Of a DNA stretch of 64,000 nt, positions 48,627 to 60,844 are shown one piece after another (position 1 is the stretch's first letter; each line of letters opens with the position of its first letter). The DNA is taken from the NCBI GenBank assembly GCA_034406715.1, contig CP137865.1:434001-498000 (forward strand), given 5' to 3'. Source of the DNA: Rhodotorula mucilaginosa. Taxonomy: Eukaryota; Basidiomycota; Microbotryomycetes; Sporidiobolales; Sporidiobolaceae. Both the position numbers and the translations under genes were made by a program. Under the pieces are notes generated by a model, which was given only the letters and a program-made list of their open reading frames with translations, ran no database searches and was not told the origin of the DNA.

Positions 48627-51371
48627 CTACTTGACGCAGAAGAAGCTCAAACCCCATCGACACCGCTCCACCTCGTCGACCAAAGCCCGGTCGTCCGCTT
48701 CGTACCACTTGTCCTCGTCCGCAATCTCGCTCTGCTTGACCGTCTTCCACAACCGGTCAAACTTTGCCTTTTTCGCCGCGAGGCGGGACATCTCGAGCGG
48801 AGAGGATTGGCCCGTGAAGACGATCAAGGCGGTCAAAGGCGGCAAGGCCGCGTGTAAGCGTTTGAGGCGGTCGTTGAGGGCGGCGAGAGCGGCATCAGCG
48901 GTCGGCAAGGCGGGCTCGTCGGCGGCCACGTCGTCTTCGGGCGCAACGGTCGACGCAGCGTCGCCGTTAGCATCCGCGGCCGCAGGCGGTTTTGCCGGGC
49001 CAGTCGAGGATTGTGACCCTGCGCGAGTGAAAAAGAAAATTCAGCGCCGTAACGTTCACAGGGTTCATGAGGGAAGCGGCTGCGACCGACATGCGAGAGT
49101 GTGCGACAATTCCATGAAGCGCCCGATTGTGAGGTCGTGCGATTCGACAGAGTCGAGGAGCCCTTGTAGAATCTGTTCTCGCCAAGGAAGGAGTCAATTG
49201 ACGGCTTCGCACGGGAAGGAGTACCACCCGCCTGATGACGCACCTCATCGTCGTTCTTGCACGCGACGGTAGTAGTCGCTTTCGCGCCGTGCCATTGCCC
49301 CGGCGTGCCGTGGTCGACGACCGCAGAGGTCTTGGGGTCTTGCCCGCGACCGATGCGTTCAAAGATCGTCTCTTGGTCGTTGACAAACTCGCCGAATCCA
49401 GGGCCTGCGCGCATCGAGGCGCTCTCGGAATGGTGAGCATCTGGAGCAGAGGGACTAAGAGGGGCATGCACGACTCACCCTTGTCCATCTTGAGCTTGAC
49501 CAACTCGATCGCGGTCCTCGCATCCTCCTCCGAGTCGTGTCCGCCTTCCTCGCCCGTCTTGGTCTGGATCTCCTTCTTGAGCCACTTCTGCGCGAGCCAC
49601 TTGAGCGAGGCTTTGAACGGCGGACCGCGAGGGTGTTGGTAAATGACCGAGGTGTCGATCACGTGCGAGTGAATGAGCTGTGTACGGACGCAGTCGAGGC
49701 GAGCGAAGTGGGGTTAGCGAAACTTTACCGGTAGAGCTTTACCGACTTTGCGCCGACCGAGAATCACCTTGAGAACCTTGAGGTCGCACTCGAGCGAGTG
49801 TCCCACCAAGATGGTGTTGTAGTCGAGCAGCTGCGTCAGATCCTTCTGCACGTCCTCTAATCGGGTCGTGACGCCCTCCAATTTCTCCGCCGTCAGTCCC
49901 GAGTACCTGCGCAACCGAATTCCATCGTCAGTTCCGCGAAGCTGTGCACGTTCTCGGAATCGCGGGCCCAGCTCACTTTGTCAGGTAATCGCGAATGGGG
50001 TTATCGGGTTTGACGAGCTTGTCGTAGATGATTTTGCCTTCGATGTTGACGACCGAGACGCGCGTAAGCTCGGATCCTTCGTCCGTCAAGCACTGCAAGC
50101 GATAATGTCAGATCAGCTATGATTGAACTGGAAATCAATTGAGAGAGAACGCATTGCGCTTACCATCTCGCAATCGATACCGAGGACGCGTTTCGGGGCA
50201 TCCGGTCGCTCGGCGAGGTAAGGTGCTTCGACCCACCCGTCGGCGCGTTGCCAGTCTTCGAACGTGAAGGTCGCGTTCGGGTCGGTCGAGAGTGCGTCCG
50301 GGAGGGCAGAAGGGGTCGGGTAAGCCTGGTCGGCCATTTGCTCGCGGTTGAGAAGGTACACCGAAGGGTCGGCAGTTTTCAGTTGCTGGCCGCCTGCGTG
50401 CTCGCGCTAGGTCAGTCCCTGCTGCTGCTGTATCGCGCCCAACCCCTGTAGCTACTTGCGCTCAAGACACGAGAGAAAGAAAAAAAAAAACTCACGCTCT
50501 TTGCGCGCCTTTTCTCGCCGTTCCTTCTCGGCCGAAGTCAACGGACAAGTCGTGAAGGCTTGGTACGGGCTGTGCATCCGGTTCCGCTCGCCGGGAGCTT
50601 TAGTCGGACAGGCGTGAGAGAACAGGGATTGGAAGACGGGCAGCTTGGAGACGAGCCCTTCGGAGGTGGGCGAGAGTCCGAACGGGAGGTTGGTCGCGAC
50701 GGGCGGTTGGGCGATGCCGAGGTCGGGAGGGAGGATGCCGGGCACCATGACACACACGACTCGCTTTACGCTCGACTTGTTCTGGAGAGAGAGGGTTGGT
50801 GAGTATCGCACTTGTCACAGCACGGGAGGGAAACGGGCACGCGCACCTTTACGTAGAGCCACTGCTGTGCCTTGTCGTTTGCGAGCAGATGCAGGACAAA
50901 GTCACGAATGTCCTGCAGAGTTTAGAGCGTCAGAACTCAAGCTTGAAACGGTGAGGCGGGCAGCAAAGTCCTGACCTTGATTCCGACAAAGCGACCGCCG
51001 TGGAAACCGCGCGTGTCGAACGCAAAGCTCGGCGGGTTGTCCTGCCGCGCAATAGTCACATCAGCATCACTGGATAAGATCTTCTCTAGCTCGCTCTTGC
51101 TTACGAGTGCGCGCTGTTCCTCCTTTCTCCGCTTCTTTGCCTTGCCCTTGTCGAGCTTCGTCATGGCGGCGGTCGCTCCTTCGGCGTGCGCGCCGGCCTT
51201 GTCTGCCTTGGCAGTTCCATTTGAAGCTCCTGCGACGGCGTCTGAGCTCTCGTCCGAGTCGAGTTTGCGCTTTTTCGAGGGAGCGGGTGCAGCCGTCGAG
51301 GCGACGACGGCGGGTTGGCCGAGAGTGGTCGACGCGATCTTTGCGAGGTGATTCGGCTCGCCGGACACCAT
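48627..51371 (-). CDS. REX1: DEDDh RNA exonuclease (REX1/RNH70 type)
   Basis: Several exons (about nine); start taken at [14 protein letters not shown] (51371). The N-terminal part is Lys-rich and disordered with a nuclear-type basic run ([12 protein letters not shown]). A conserved REX1 segment follows ([38 protein letters not shown]). The exonuclease domain shows Exo [10 protein letters not shown], with its Asp and Glu, Exo [13 protein letters not shown], and Exo III around [17 protein letters not shown] (His and Asp of the DEDDh set). The C-terminal helical tail carries [11 protein letters not shown]. Rex1 trims 3' ends of 5S rRNA, 5.8S rRNA and some tRNAs in the nucleus. Intron edges in the middle (49400-50500) were not all settled; one intron carries a poly-A run near 50480. 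Confidence 0.87.
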
Positions 51372-51599
51372 CGTACGCGTTGTTCGACTCGCGCACTGCA
51401 GGCCAATCTCTGCCTCGTGTGCTGTAGGCGTGTCCAGGCTGCCCTCCGCAGAAAACGTCAACTCGCTCACGTTCCGTTCCGCGTGAACGTTCCGCGTCAC
51501 GGATTTTCGCGGAGGCGATCGATCGCCTCTACTCTCTCCCTATCCACTGCCGGGCGTACTGAAGCGTACAGAGCGCTAGGCCAAGCCAGCCCGCGAGCC

Positions 51600-54500
51600 A
51601 TGGCACCCCGCGCCCCGCCCTCGGCGTCGCAGTCGTCGCTCGCAAAGGCCAACGCGAAAGCCCAGAGGAACGCTTCCCTCCAGGCTTCGCACGCGATCGC
51701 CCGCAGGAGGGCCACCGGGCGCTCCTTTATCGGACTCAGCAGGGCAGGCGATGGCGGTCCAGTGTCAGTCCCTTCCCGCATCGTCCAACTTTGGGTCCCG
51801 ATGCCGTGCTGATCTCGATCTGAGCCCCACTCTCGCAGCCATGGCGCAATGTACGATGCCGAAGACGATCCAGACAGGCTGTACTACTCGCGCGGACTCG
51901 GCAGGCTCGACATTGACGAGGACTCGGGAGACGAGGATTCCGACGTCCTCGCCGAAGGAGACTTTGGATGGGGTTTTGACGAGGTGCGCAGGAACGGTTT
52001 CTCGATCCCGGTTATACAGTGAACTCAAGACCAAAGTCCCCTTGATAGCGCGAGTACGACGACGAAGAGGTCGGCGACGAGGAAGGAGAGCATGCCGGTC
52101 GACTGCGACGGACTGCGTCGGCCTACCACCGACCCGCCGTCTCGTACGACTTGAACCCGGCCGGGTACGTGCCGCCACAGAGCGATGGGACGTCGTCCGA
52201 CGGCGAAGAAGAGACCCCCGAAGTCAAGGCGCGTTTCGAGTGGCAGCACATGCTCAACAACGTCCTGTCCGGGAACGTCCTCAAGTCGGAAAAGACTCGA
52301 CTCTCGACGGCGTCCTTGTCCGGCACCAAATCGCTCAAGAACGGCTTCATCGACGGTTTCTCGAGCGGGCGAAGGCAGCGCGCCTACGCGATCTGGCTCT
52401 TGTTGCGAGCCAACGTGCGCGGTCGGACCGCTGATGAAGAGTCCCGGTTCCTCGAAGAGGCGCGGTCCAAAGTCGACGAGGTCGTCGACGAACTCGCAAA
52501 GTTCCGAGTCGTCAGCCTCGAGCAAGAACCGGGCGGGATCGAGATCGACGACGCGATCCGGCAACGGAACGCGGCCGACCAAGTCGCAAGCCTGCTCAAG
52601 CGCGTCGAGTGGTGCGAGACTTTGTGGCCTTCGCGCAAGGCGCTCTTGCTCGAAAAGGAGCGCCTGACGGACGAGACGATCTCGAGACGGCTCGACGCAC
52701 TCCGCACGTGGCAGCAAATCACGCACCGGCTCAAAGTCACGGTCGGGATTCTCCAGAAATGGACGGGCAGCGATTGGGAAATGCTGAGCCAGACGGCGAA
52801 CGCGGCGGAGCGGACCGATGGCGCCATCAGCGGCGACGAGGATGCGGAGAATACGGACAGCGACGAGGAGGGGACGACACCCAGGGGGAAAGAGAACGGA
52901 CGATCGACTGCATCGGAGGGGAAACCGTCGGCGCCGAACGGCACGCCGCCGAACGGTTCGACCCCAGAGGCGGTCACGCCGACCGCGACTCCGAATGCAA
53001 ACCCGCCGATCAACCGAGGTTTCGTCGCCGTGATGGTCCGGGAAGACAGCCTCGCGAAAACGTTCGAGAAGCGAATCTTGACCGACTTATACACCCTCGT
53101 CGACACGGCGAAAGCCGCCGTCATCGAGTACCAGCCGTACTTCACCGCGATGAACCTCCCCGGGTTTACGGACGACCTGTTCCGCCTGGCCATTTTTCCC
53201 TCGCGACTCGCTCAAGAGGCGCTCCGGACGACGCTCGACTCGGTCGCCAACATCCGCGATCCGTCCGTCGTCTTGATCGACCAACTCACGAACGATCTGC
53301 GAAAGGGACTCGAAGTCGCGTGTCAGATCAAGCGGCAGTATACCGAACTGGCGACGCCCGACCCGGAAGCAGGGTGGGCACTGCAGGAGCGCGTCGACGG
53401 CTACGAGGAAACGCTCCTCGCCACGCTCCGGTTCTTCTTCAAGCTGCTGCACTGGAAGCTCAAGTCGCCGAGCAAGGCCATCTACTTCAAGGAGACCGAG
53501 ATTGTCGAGAACGAATGGGGGTTCTTGTCGACCGTGACGGAGGAGATTGATGGAGGTGACTTGCTCGTCGGCGAGCACTTCAGGTGCGTTTTCGCTCTTT
53601 CAGGCTTGCCGATTCAGGGACAAAGCTAAATGCCGACCTCGTCTACAGCACCTTGACGCACCGACTGCTTGTCCGAGTCATGTCGTACTTCGAGACTCAG
53701 CTGCAAGTGCTCGAAACGCGCGACATGACGGCGCAGGAAACGTCGCGGTGGTTCAGCCAGACGCTCGACAATGTGCGCGCCCGGCACCGCAAGCTGCTTC
53801 GTTTCGGCAGGTGCGTTGCGCTGAATATTTTCCGGCAACAAAGAGCTGCACGGCCGCTGACACCCGACGTGCAGGAGTATGCTTCTCCGGTTCGAAAACT
53901 CGGCCGAATACACGCTCGACCACATCGACCTGAAGTCGTTCATCGACGGACTCGTCGCCTCTGACCACTTCATGGTTTACACCGGCGTCTACGAGTCCGA
54001 AGCGGTCTACGTCATCGCCGATCCGTCACTGCACGAGCAACCCGACATGGTCCGCCAGATCCTCGTCCGGTGCTTCTCGAATGACACGCAGGGCGACGCG
54101 CCCGAGTCGCTCGACGACTTGATGCACTACGTCCTCCTCCTTTCTCCGCGCGAGCCGTTCCTGTGGACTGGGCGCGTCATGAACCTCGACCTCGGACCGA
54201 AAGTCGACTTTGACCTGCGCGAGCGGCGCGTCCGGCTCGTGTCGGACGGTCCGGCCACTCGACTCGCGCGGTCGAAGCAAACTTTTGTCGACTTGTTCCC
54301 GGCGTTCAAGCGCAACATTGTCGTCGAACAAAAGGCGCACCTCGCCAGCGTCAACCGCGAGACGCGCAAGATCGGTCGCGCCATTTTCCGTCTCGCCGAG
54401 ACGGTTCTCGGAGCGCACCAGCGAGTTCGCGCCGTCTCTGCGCGGCGACCGGGGCAAGGCCAAGAGCTCCTCGGCGGCTACTTTACCTTTGCGGCCGATC

Positions 54501-56217
54501 TTGGCACCCGCAGTCTTCGGTACCTCGAGCCGTCTCTGCGGTCGCGCTTCTTCAGCCAACTCATGCAGTTCTCGATCCAGTGGATCGCCTTTATCTGCGA
54601 CAACTGCGTGCCGACCGACCCGCGCACCTTCAAATGGGCTGTCGAGGCGCTCGAATTCGCGATGAGCGTGACCAAGAACGACAACATCCTCAAGTTTAGC
54701 GACACCCAATTCGCGTTGCTCCGATCCAAGGTGGCCAGCTGCATGACACTCCTCATTTCGCACTTTGACATTCTCGGCGCGCGGTCCAGCTACGAGGCAA
54801 AGAAGGAGCAGGACCGGATCGATGCGGCTCGCCTGGCGACGAAGGAACAGCTCGCGACTCGGCTCGCCGCGCTGCGCGAGATCCGGCAACGAGCCGAGGG
54901 GGACGATTCCGACTCGCAGTCAAGTATCGGCTCCCTTCACATGGCTCAGGACAAGCGGATGCAGGCCCTGCAGGCTCTCGAGGAGTCGCGCAAAGCCCTC
55001 GAGTCGGGCAATCGGGTCGTCGGACGCGTGCTGGATCACGACATTGCAGAAGACCGGTCGCTCGCGTTCCTCGCTTCGTCCAGTCTGTCCAACATCTCGA
55101 TCCGGTGGCAGCAGGGCAAGTTCATCGGCGGCGGCACGTTCGGCAACGTTTACCTCGCCGTCAACCTCGACTCGGGCGAGGAGCTCGCCGTCAAGGAGAT
55201 CCGGTTCCAGGACCTGCAGTCGGCGCCGCACCTGGTCAAGACGATCCGAGACGAGATGAAAGTCATGGAGATGCTGCGGCATGAGAACGTCGTCACCTAC
55301 TACGGCGTCGAAGTGCACCGCGACAAGATCTACATCTTTGAGGAGTATTGCCCCGGCGGCTCGCTCGCCAACTTGCTCGAGCATGGCCGGATCGAGGACG
55401 AGATCATCATCCAGATTTACGCCCTCCAGATGCTGTCTGGTCTCATCTACCTGCACTCGCAAGACGTGGTGCACCGCGACATCAGGCCCGACAGTACGTG
55501 ACTTGCCCTCGCGCGTTGGCCCATCAACTCGATTTCCAGCGACTGACCTTGACCCTGCCCACTCGCAGACATCCTGCTCGACGGCAACGGCACGATCAAA
55601 TATGTCGACTTTGGCGCCGCCAAAGTCCTCGCCAAGAACCAAAAGACGCTCGCATCCCGGTCTCGAATGGGCAACCGCGGTCCGACGATGGGTGAGGCCG
55701 GTCCTCCCGACGCCAACTCACTCACCGGTACGCCCATGTACCTCTCGCCCGAGACGGTTAAGGGCGAACGCCGCGGCAAGAAGGGCGCGATGGACGTGTG
55801 GGCCGTCGGATGCGTCATCCTCGAGTGCGCGACCGGTCATCGCCCGTGGAGCAACCTCGACAACGAATGGTACGTTCCCCGGCTTCACCCTCCCTGGGAT
55901 TTCTCGTATTGCTTCATCTGACTCGGAAATGTAAACCAACTCTCGCGCCATGCAGGGCCATCATGTTCCGGATCGGTATCGCGGTCGAGCACCCGCCCTT
56001 GCCGGAACCGTACCAGCTCTCCGAACTCGGCATCGACTTTATCCGGCAGTGCCTGACTGTCGATCCGGAGGAGCGACCGACGGCCGAGGACTTGATGAGT
56101 CACCCCTGGATCGTCGACGCGACGATGCAGATCCAGCAAGCGTACGAGACCGAGGCGCCCGGGGTGGCGGCCCCGACGGACGCCATCATTCCGGAAGAGG
56201 AGGAAGAGGAAGAATGA
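51600..56217 (+). CDS. SSK2: MAP kinase kinase kinase, Ssk2/Ssk22/Wak1 type
   Basis: Seven exons (51600-51763, 51839-51983, 52049-53583, 53649-53810, 53875-55493, 55569-55869, 55956-56217) give 1,395 aa, all phases consistent. The N-terminal about 1,070 residues are the regulatory region conserved in HOG-pathway MAPKKKs (FEWQHMLNNVLSGNVLKSEK; FKWAVEALEFAMSVT). The kinase domain, about 1080-1360, has the Gly loop GGGTFGNVYLAV, Lys in AVKEIR, EEYCPGG, the catalytic loop HRDIRPDN (across an intron), VDFGAAK, and GTPMYLSPE in the activation segment. In budding yeast, Ssk1 response regulator binding releases autoinhibition and Ssk2 phosphorylates Pbs2 under osmotic stress. The catalytic-loop Lys is Arg here (see findings). 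The C-terminus is poly-Glu. Confidence 0.92.
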
Positions 56218-56358
56218 GCGCGTGCGTTTCGCGTTATCCTATATATAGCTGCTGTTTGTTCCGTTGATGTCATGCCGTCGTCACATTGTTGCATGTAAAA
56301 AAGCTTGCTTCTTAGTTCTTTCTTGAGTCTAGATCTCGGCGGCGTTCTAGCTCTAGCT

Positions 56359-57202
56359 CTAGCGAGTGCCGTGCACCTCGCGCACTCGTTGCTCAAACTT
56401 TTCCACCATCAAGGCGCTGACCTTGTCCCACACAGTCTGGATCGCGGCGGCGTGGATCGGCGAGGCAAAGGCGTAAGCGAGGTAGAGATCGACGCGGGTT
56501 TGCGGTGCGGCGGCTTGGGGTGTTGGGGGTGCCGGAGAGAAGGACCATATTGTCGACAGATGACGGAACATGCTCGCATCCTTGGAGGTCGCCTGTACGG
56601 GGGGTCCAGATCAGTCTTTGCTTCACCTGCAAGAAAGAGACTGTTTGCCGGCACTTTACCTTGACCCAGCGCTCCTTCTCTGCTTCGACTCGGCTGACGT
56701 AGCCTTCCTCGAATCCCATCGCGCCTATCCGTAGCTCGGCATCCATCTCCCAGCGCTCGCCCGCTCCTGGTCGCAGCCAGCCTTTTTCCGTGACCGGTCG
56801 ATCTCGCCGCTGTCCGCTCGGATCGAGCGAGGTAGAATTGAGGACTCGCGAGGCGGTAGTGAAGGGCAAGAAGGACTGATACGAATCGACGTCGGCGATG
56901 ACGGAATAGAGCTGGGCGGGCGAATAGCTGGTTGTCGATCGAGAACGGGGTGGATTAGTTCCGCCACGCCGCCTCGGAGTTGGTCAGGCAGCCGCGACTT
57001 ACGGCATGACCTTGTCCTCACGATAGACCCAGATGTCTCCCTCCTTGACGAGCGTTCCCTTGCGGTCTGGTGCCGGTTTTAACGACGCAGACGATCCAAA
57101 GGGGGAGGGGAAGCCCGGCAGGCTGAAGAATGACCTTGCACATGCCGGAGTTTGCCGGCGCGCAGCCGTAGCCACTGTTCTCCTTGCTGCAGTGCTAGCC
57201 AT
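56359..57202 (-). CDS. COQ10: Mitochondrial coenzyme Q-binding protein Coq10
   Basis: Three exons (57202-57003, 56927-56660, 56592-56359) give 233 aa. The first 30 residues (MASTAARRTVATAARRQTP) are a strong mitochondrial presequence. The START-like domain follows: YSPAQLYSVIADVDSYQSFLPF is the Coq10 signature, then WEMDAELRIGAMGFEEGYVS, and the C-terminal helix QTVWDKVSALMVEKFEQRV. Coq10 binds ubiquinone and delivers it for respiration and synthesis in the inner membrane. A non-conserved loop (SGQRRDRPVTEKGWLRPGAGE region) enlarges the domain. It is head to head with the auxilin-like gene, with only 132 bp between start codons. Confidence 0.9.
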
Positions 57203-57334
57203 GTCGACTCCGAGCAAGAAGAGACAGGTCGGGTGAGAGTTGAGAAGCAGAGCCCCGAAACCTCGTCGCCGGGTTGCCTCCTGAGCCCGCGCATATCGTC
57301 AAAGCAAGCCTCGGAAACGGGCGAGTCGAGCGCC

Positions 57335-60300
57335 ATGGACGACTTGCTGGATCTCGACTTTGCCTCGTCCCACAAGCCGCAAGCAGCGACAAAGCCGAAC
57401 CCGCAAGCCAGCTATGGATCCGCCCGCACCGCGTTCGACTACCTCGCAGCGCCCTCGAGGCAAGCTGCCGCTCCGCCTATCCGACCAGTCGCTCCTCAGA
57501 GTGCGCCTAAGCCGCCTACCAAACCGGCAGCAGCTGGCGGGGACGCGTTCGCAGAGTTGTTCGGCGCATCTTCATCGCCGTCCTCGTCCGGTGCGGCAAC
57601 AGCACGCAACGGGTTGAGCATGGCCGAGCGATTGCAGCAAGACTCGTCGGCGAAGCTAGCAGCGTATGGCAGCTCGGCGAGCAGGTCCGGCGCCAGCAGC
57701 CCGTTCGACAGCCTCGGAACTCCGCCCGCTGCTGCATCGCCGCAATCCCGAACCGCGTGCGTAGTCTATCGAGCAGTGTTTCCCAATTCCACTACTGCCA
57801 ATGGTGCAGGCGGATCTGACTCCTGCATGTACACCTAGATCGCCTGCTCTCGTGCCGGGCGTCCGAGCCGGCACGCCTTCGACCGTCAAGACCCCCACAT
57901 CTCGCTCCGCCAGTCCTGCACAACCCTTCGCCGCTCCTCCTCCTCCCGCTGCCGCCGACGCGTGGGACCTCGACGTCCTCGCCGCAGCAGTCCCGTCGCG
58001 GAGTTCGCCGCTGTCCGTCGTCCAGCCGGAAACACCCGTCGACGATTTGTTCGACATGGGCTTTGACGGAAGTCGGTTTGCGCCGGCCGCTGCCGCTGCG
58101 AGCGTTGTCTCGTCTTCAACACCGGCCGTGCCTTCAGGAGACGATTTTGATCTGCTGGACGCGTTCGCTGCTCCGGCTGTCCCTTCTCTCGGCAGTGTTG
58201 CAGGCGAGAATTCGAGAGACGGGGCGTCGGATCGATCCTCTTCGACCAAATATCCGGAAAAGGGCCAAGTACCGACGCCGCGGAGACAAGCGAGTACCGG
58301 TCGAGCCGAGTCTCCGCCTCCGCACATTGTTGGCCAGCTCGTCGAAATGGGCTTCCCGCCCGCCGCCGCGACGGCCGCACTAGGTGCGACTCGCTCGTCG
58401 GCGACCGGCGGCGATTGGAGTGTCGACGCCGCCCTCGAGATTCTCGTGGAGCAACAACAGGTTCAGGAGGCTCAGAGGCACAAGCGACGAGAAGCGGACG
58501 AGTGGGGAGACGAGGACGATATTCGGATCGGGCGTCGGCGCAGCTGGGAACACGACGACGATGACAACATGTCTCGGCCAACCGAGCGACCCGCCAACCT
58601 TGCTTCACCACGCACTCGACCCGAAACTGGCGAGCGGAATATTCCGACCCGTACCGTACCGGCCCGAAGCACAAGCGGCACTGAGCCTTCACGAGGGTCG
58701 TCGACTGGCCTCGACGGCGAGTCGGCAAAAGAACAAGCGAGGATCCTCCAGGAGCAGGCGAACGAAGTTCTCGCCCAAGCACAAAAGATCGGTCTCAGCA
58801 TGTTCAAATCGGCGAATGCGTACTGGGGCGAAGGCAAGAAGGCTCTCCAGAAAGCGCTCGACGAGCAGAGGGCGGCGGCTCGCACTGGTGCAGCGGGAGC
58901 CAGCAGTGGCGCTCCGAACGGCAAACCGAAGTGGTGGCGAGAAGGGATGGACGAGGTGGCGGAAGGTACTTCGTCGGGGCAGCCGACCAAGGGCAAAGGA
59001 CGTGCGGAAGGGCCTTCCTCGAGCGGTTTCAAAGACAGCGACGACGACGAAGACGGTCCCGAACCGGCGACGCGGACTCGGCTGAGTCGTCACGAACAAC
59101 AACCGGCACCGACTCCTCGAGAGACTCTGGCTTCGGCACCGCCTGCCAGCGAGTACCGCTCGCCGTTCAGGAGGGCAAAGCCAAATCCCGCACCTGCACC
59201 TGGGCCTACACCTGCGGAGGCCGACCTGCTGTCGGGAGCGTCTCTGCCGGCGCCCTCAGCAAGCCCAAGAGCATCGACGCAGCCGGCCCCCTCGTCGTCG
59301 TCTTCGTCACGACCAAACCCCGCGCAGTCGCCAAGTCCTGCCTCTCCTCGTCCGCCTGCGCCTCGACGACAGCACGTCGCCGTCTCTCCTTCCGCTCTCG
59401 CATCTGCATCCAAGCACAAGACGGTCGGGAACGAGCACTTCAAGCTTGGCCGGTTCGGCGATGCGACCGCTTCTTTCACGCTCGCATTGAACGCCCTCCC
59501 GGAAGACTGGATCGGCTGCGTTCCGCTCCTCAACAATCGCGCGCAGGCTCGCCTCCGGAGTGGCGAGGAGAAGGCGGCGGCGGCGGATTGCAGCGCGGCT
59601 TTGGCGATCCTCTCGGCGCCGACCAAGGGAGAAATCGACCTCGCCTCTCTCGATGCCGAGTCTGGCGTTCTCCCCACCGAGGTCAATCAGCTTTTCTCAG
59701 GAGGAGGAGGAGGCGGCGCCTCGATCGACCTGAAGGACCAACTCGGCAAGTCGCTCTCTCGTCGCGCCAAGGCGAACGAAGCCAACGAAAAGTGGGCGCT
59801 CGCGAGCGAAGACTGGCAAAAGTTGCTCACGCTCGGGGACGACGCGGTCACGCGCGGAGCGGGAGGGATCAAGATGATCAGTGATGGCGTCGCGCGATGC
59901 CGGCAGATGGTGGACGGTCCGGGACCGTCTCGAGCTACGAGCGCGAGCGCGAACGCGAAAGCGGGAGCTGGTCCCTCCGCGTCCGCGCCAACGAACGGCG
60001 GGGCATCCCGACCCGCACGACCACGCAAGCCGGCTACGCCAGTCCAAGGTGCTGGCGAGGCAGTGCGCGCTCTGCAAGCGCAACAAGCAGCATCTGCCGC
60101 CGAGGACGACCTGCGCCTCCAGCTCAAGGACCAGGTCGACGCGCAGATCGCGGCATGGAAGGGCGGCAAGGAGACCAACTTGCGCGCCTTGATCGCGAGT
60201 CTGGACGCCGTCCTTTGGCCGAGTCTTGGTTGGAAGACGGTGGGGATGCACGAGTTGATCAGCGAGAGTCAACTCAAGGTGCGATATGTGCGCGCGATCG

Positions 60301-60477
60301 CAAAGGTGCACCCGGACAAGGTGAGCCGAAATCGATTCACTCTCCTCCGAAGTGGCCCGCCAGCTAACTCGCACGTTATGATAGCTCAACGCGCAAAATA
60401 CGACACTCGAGCAGCGCATGATCGCCGCACTGGTCTTTGCAGCTCTGAACGACGCGTGGAACGGTATGAGGAATTAG
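57335..60477 (+). CDS. SWA2: Auxilin-like J-domain protein (Swa2 type): UBA, TPR, DnaJ
   Basis: Three exons (57335-57756, 57839-60320, 60385-60477) give about 998 aa. The N-terminus (MDDLLDLDFASS) and DDLFDMGFD-type acidic/hydrophobic patches resemble clathrin-binding motifs. A UBA domain at about 302-345 has VGQLVEMGFPPAAATAAL. A TPR region at about 665-800 has KTVGNEHFKLGRFGDATASF and NNRAQARLRSGEEKAAAADC. The C-terminal J domain has WKTVGMHELISESQLKVRY and the HPDK motif at the last intron, ending ALVFAALNDAWNGMRN. Swa2/auxilin recruits Hsp70 to uncoat clathrin vesicles. An upstream Met at 57201 (MSTPSKKRQ) is in a frame that closes quickly, so it is not preferred. Confidence 0.9.
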
Positions 60478-60844
60478 AGGACCTTGCTATGTATTCTCAC
60501 ATCGACTCGGCGTCCCCCGATGACAAGAAGAGAACGTATGCCACGACCGTTGCTCGCCGGGGAAAGCGCGTTTCGCCGATGCTCAGGTGCGAACGATAAG
60601 TTACTTGTCATCTACCGAGACCACACTCTGCTTCCGCAGTCCTCCTGTTGGTGGAGGCGAGCCGCTGCTGGACGGCAAAACGTCGACTTGCACCGTTACC
60701 GTTTCCGAGACGAAGGGTGGCGAAACCATCGGAGGAGAGACTTGCGGGAGGGCTTTGTTGTGTCGGTCCCGTGGTCTGCGTGTGCTACGTGCGTCAGCCT
60801 TCGCGTGCAGAAAGGATGTGCATGAATTGGAAAGCGTGAAGAGC
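60478..60844. other. Convergent intergenic region
   Basis: About 370 bp between the stops of SWA2 (+) and the hydrolase-like gene (-). No gene seen. Confidence 0.4.
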
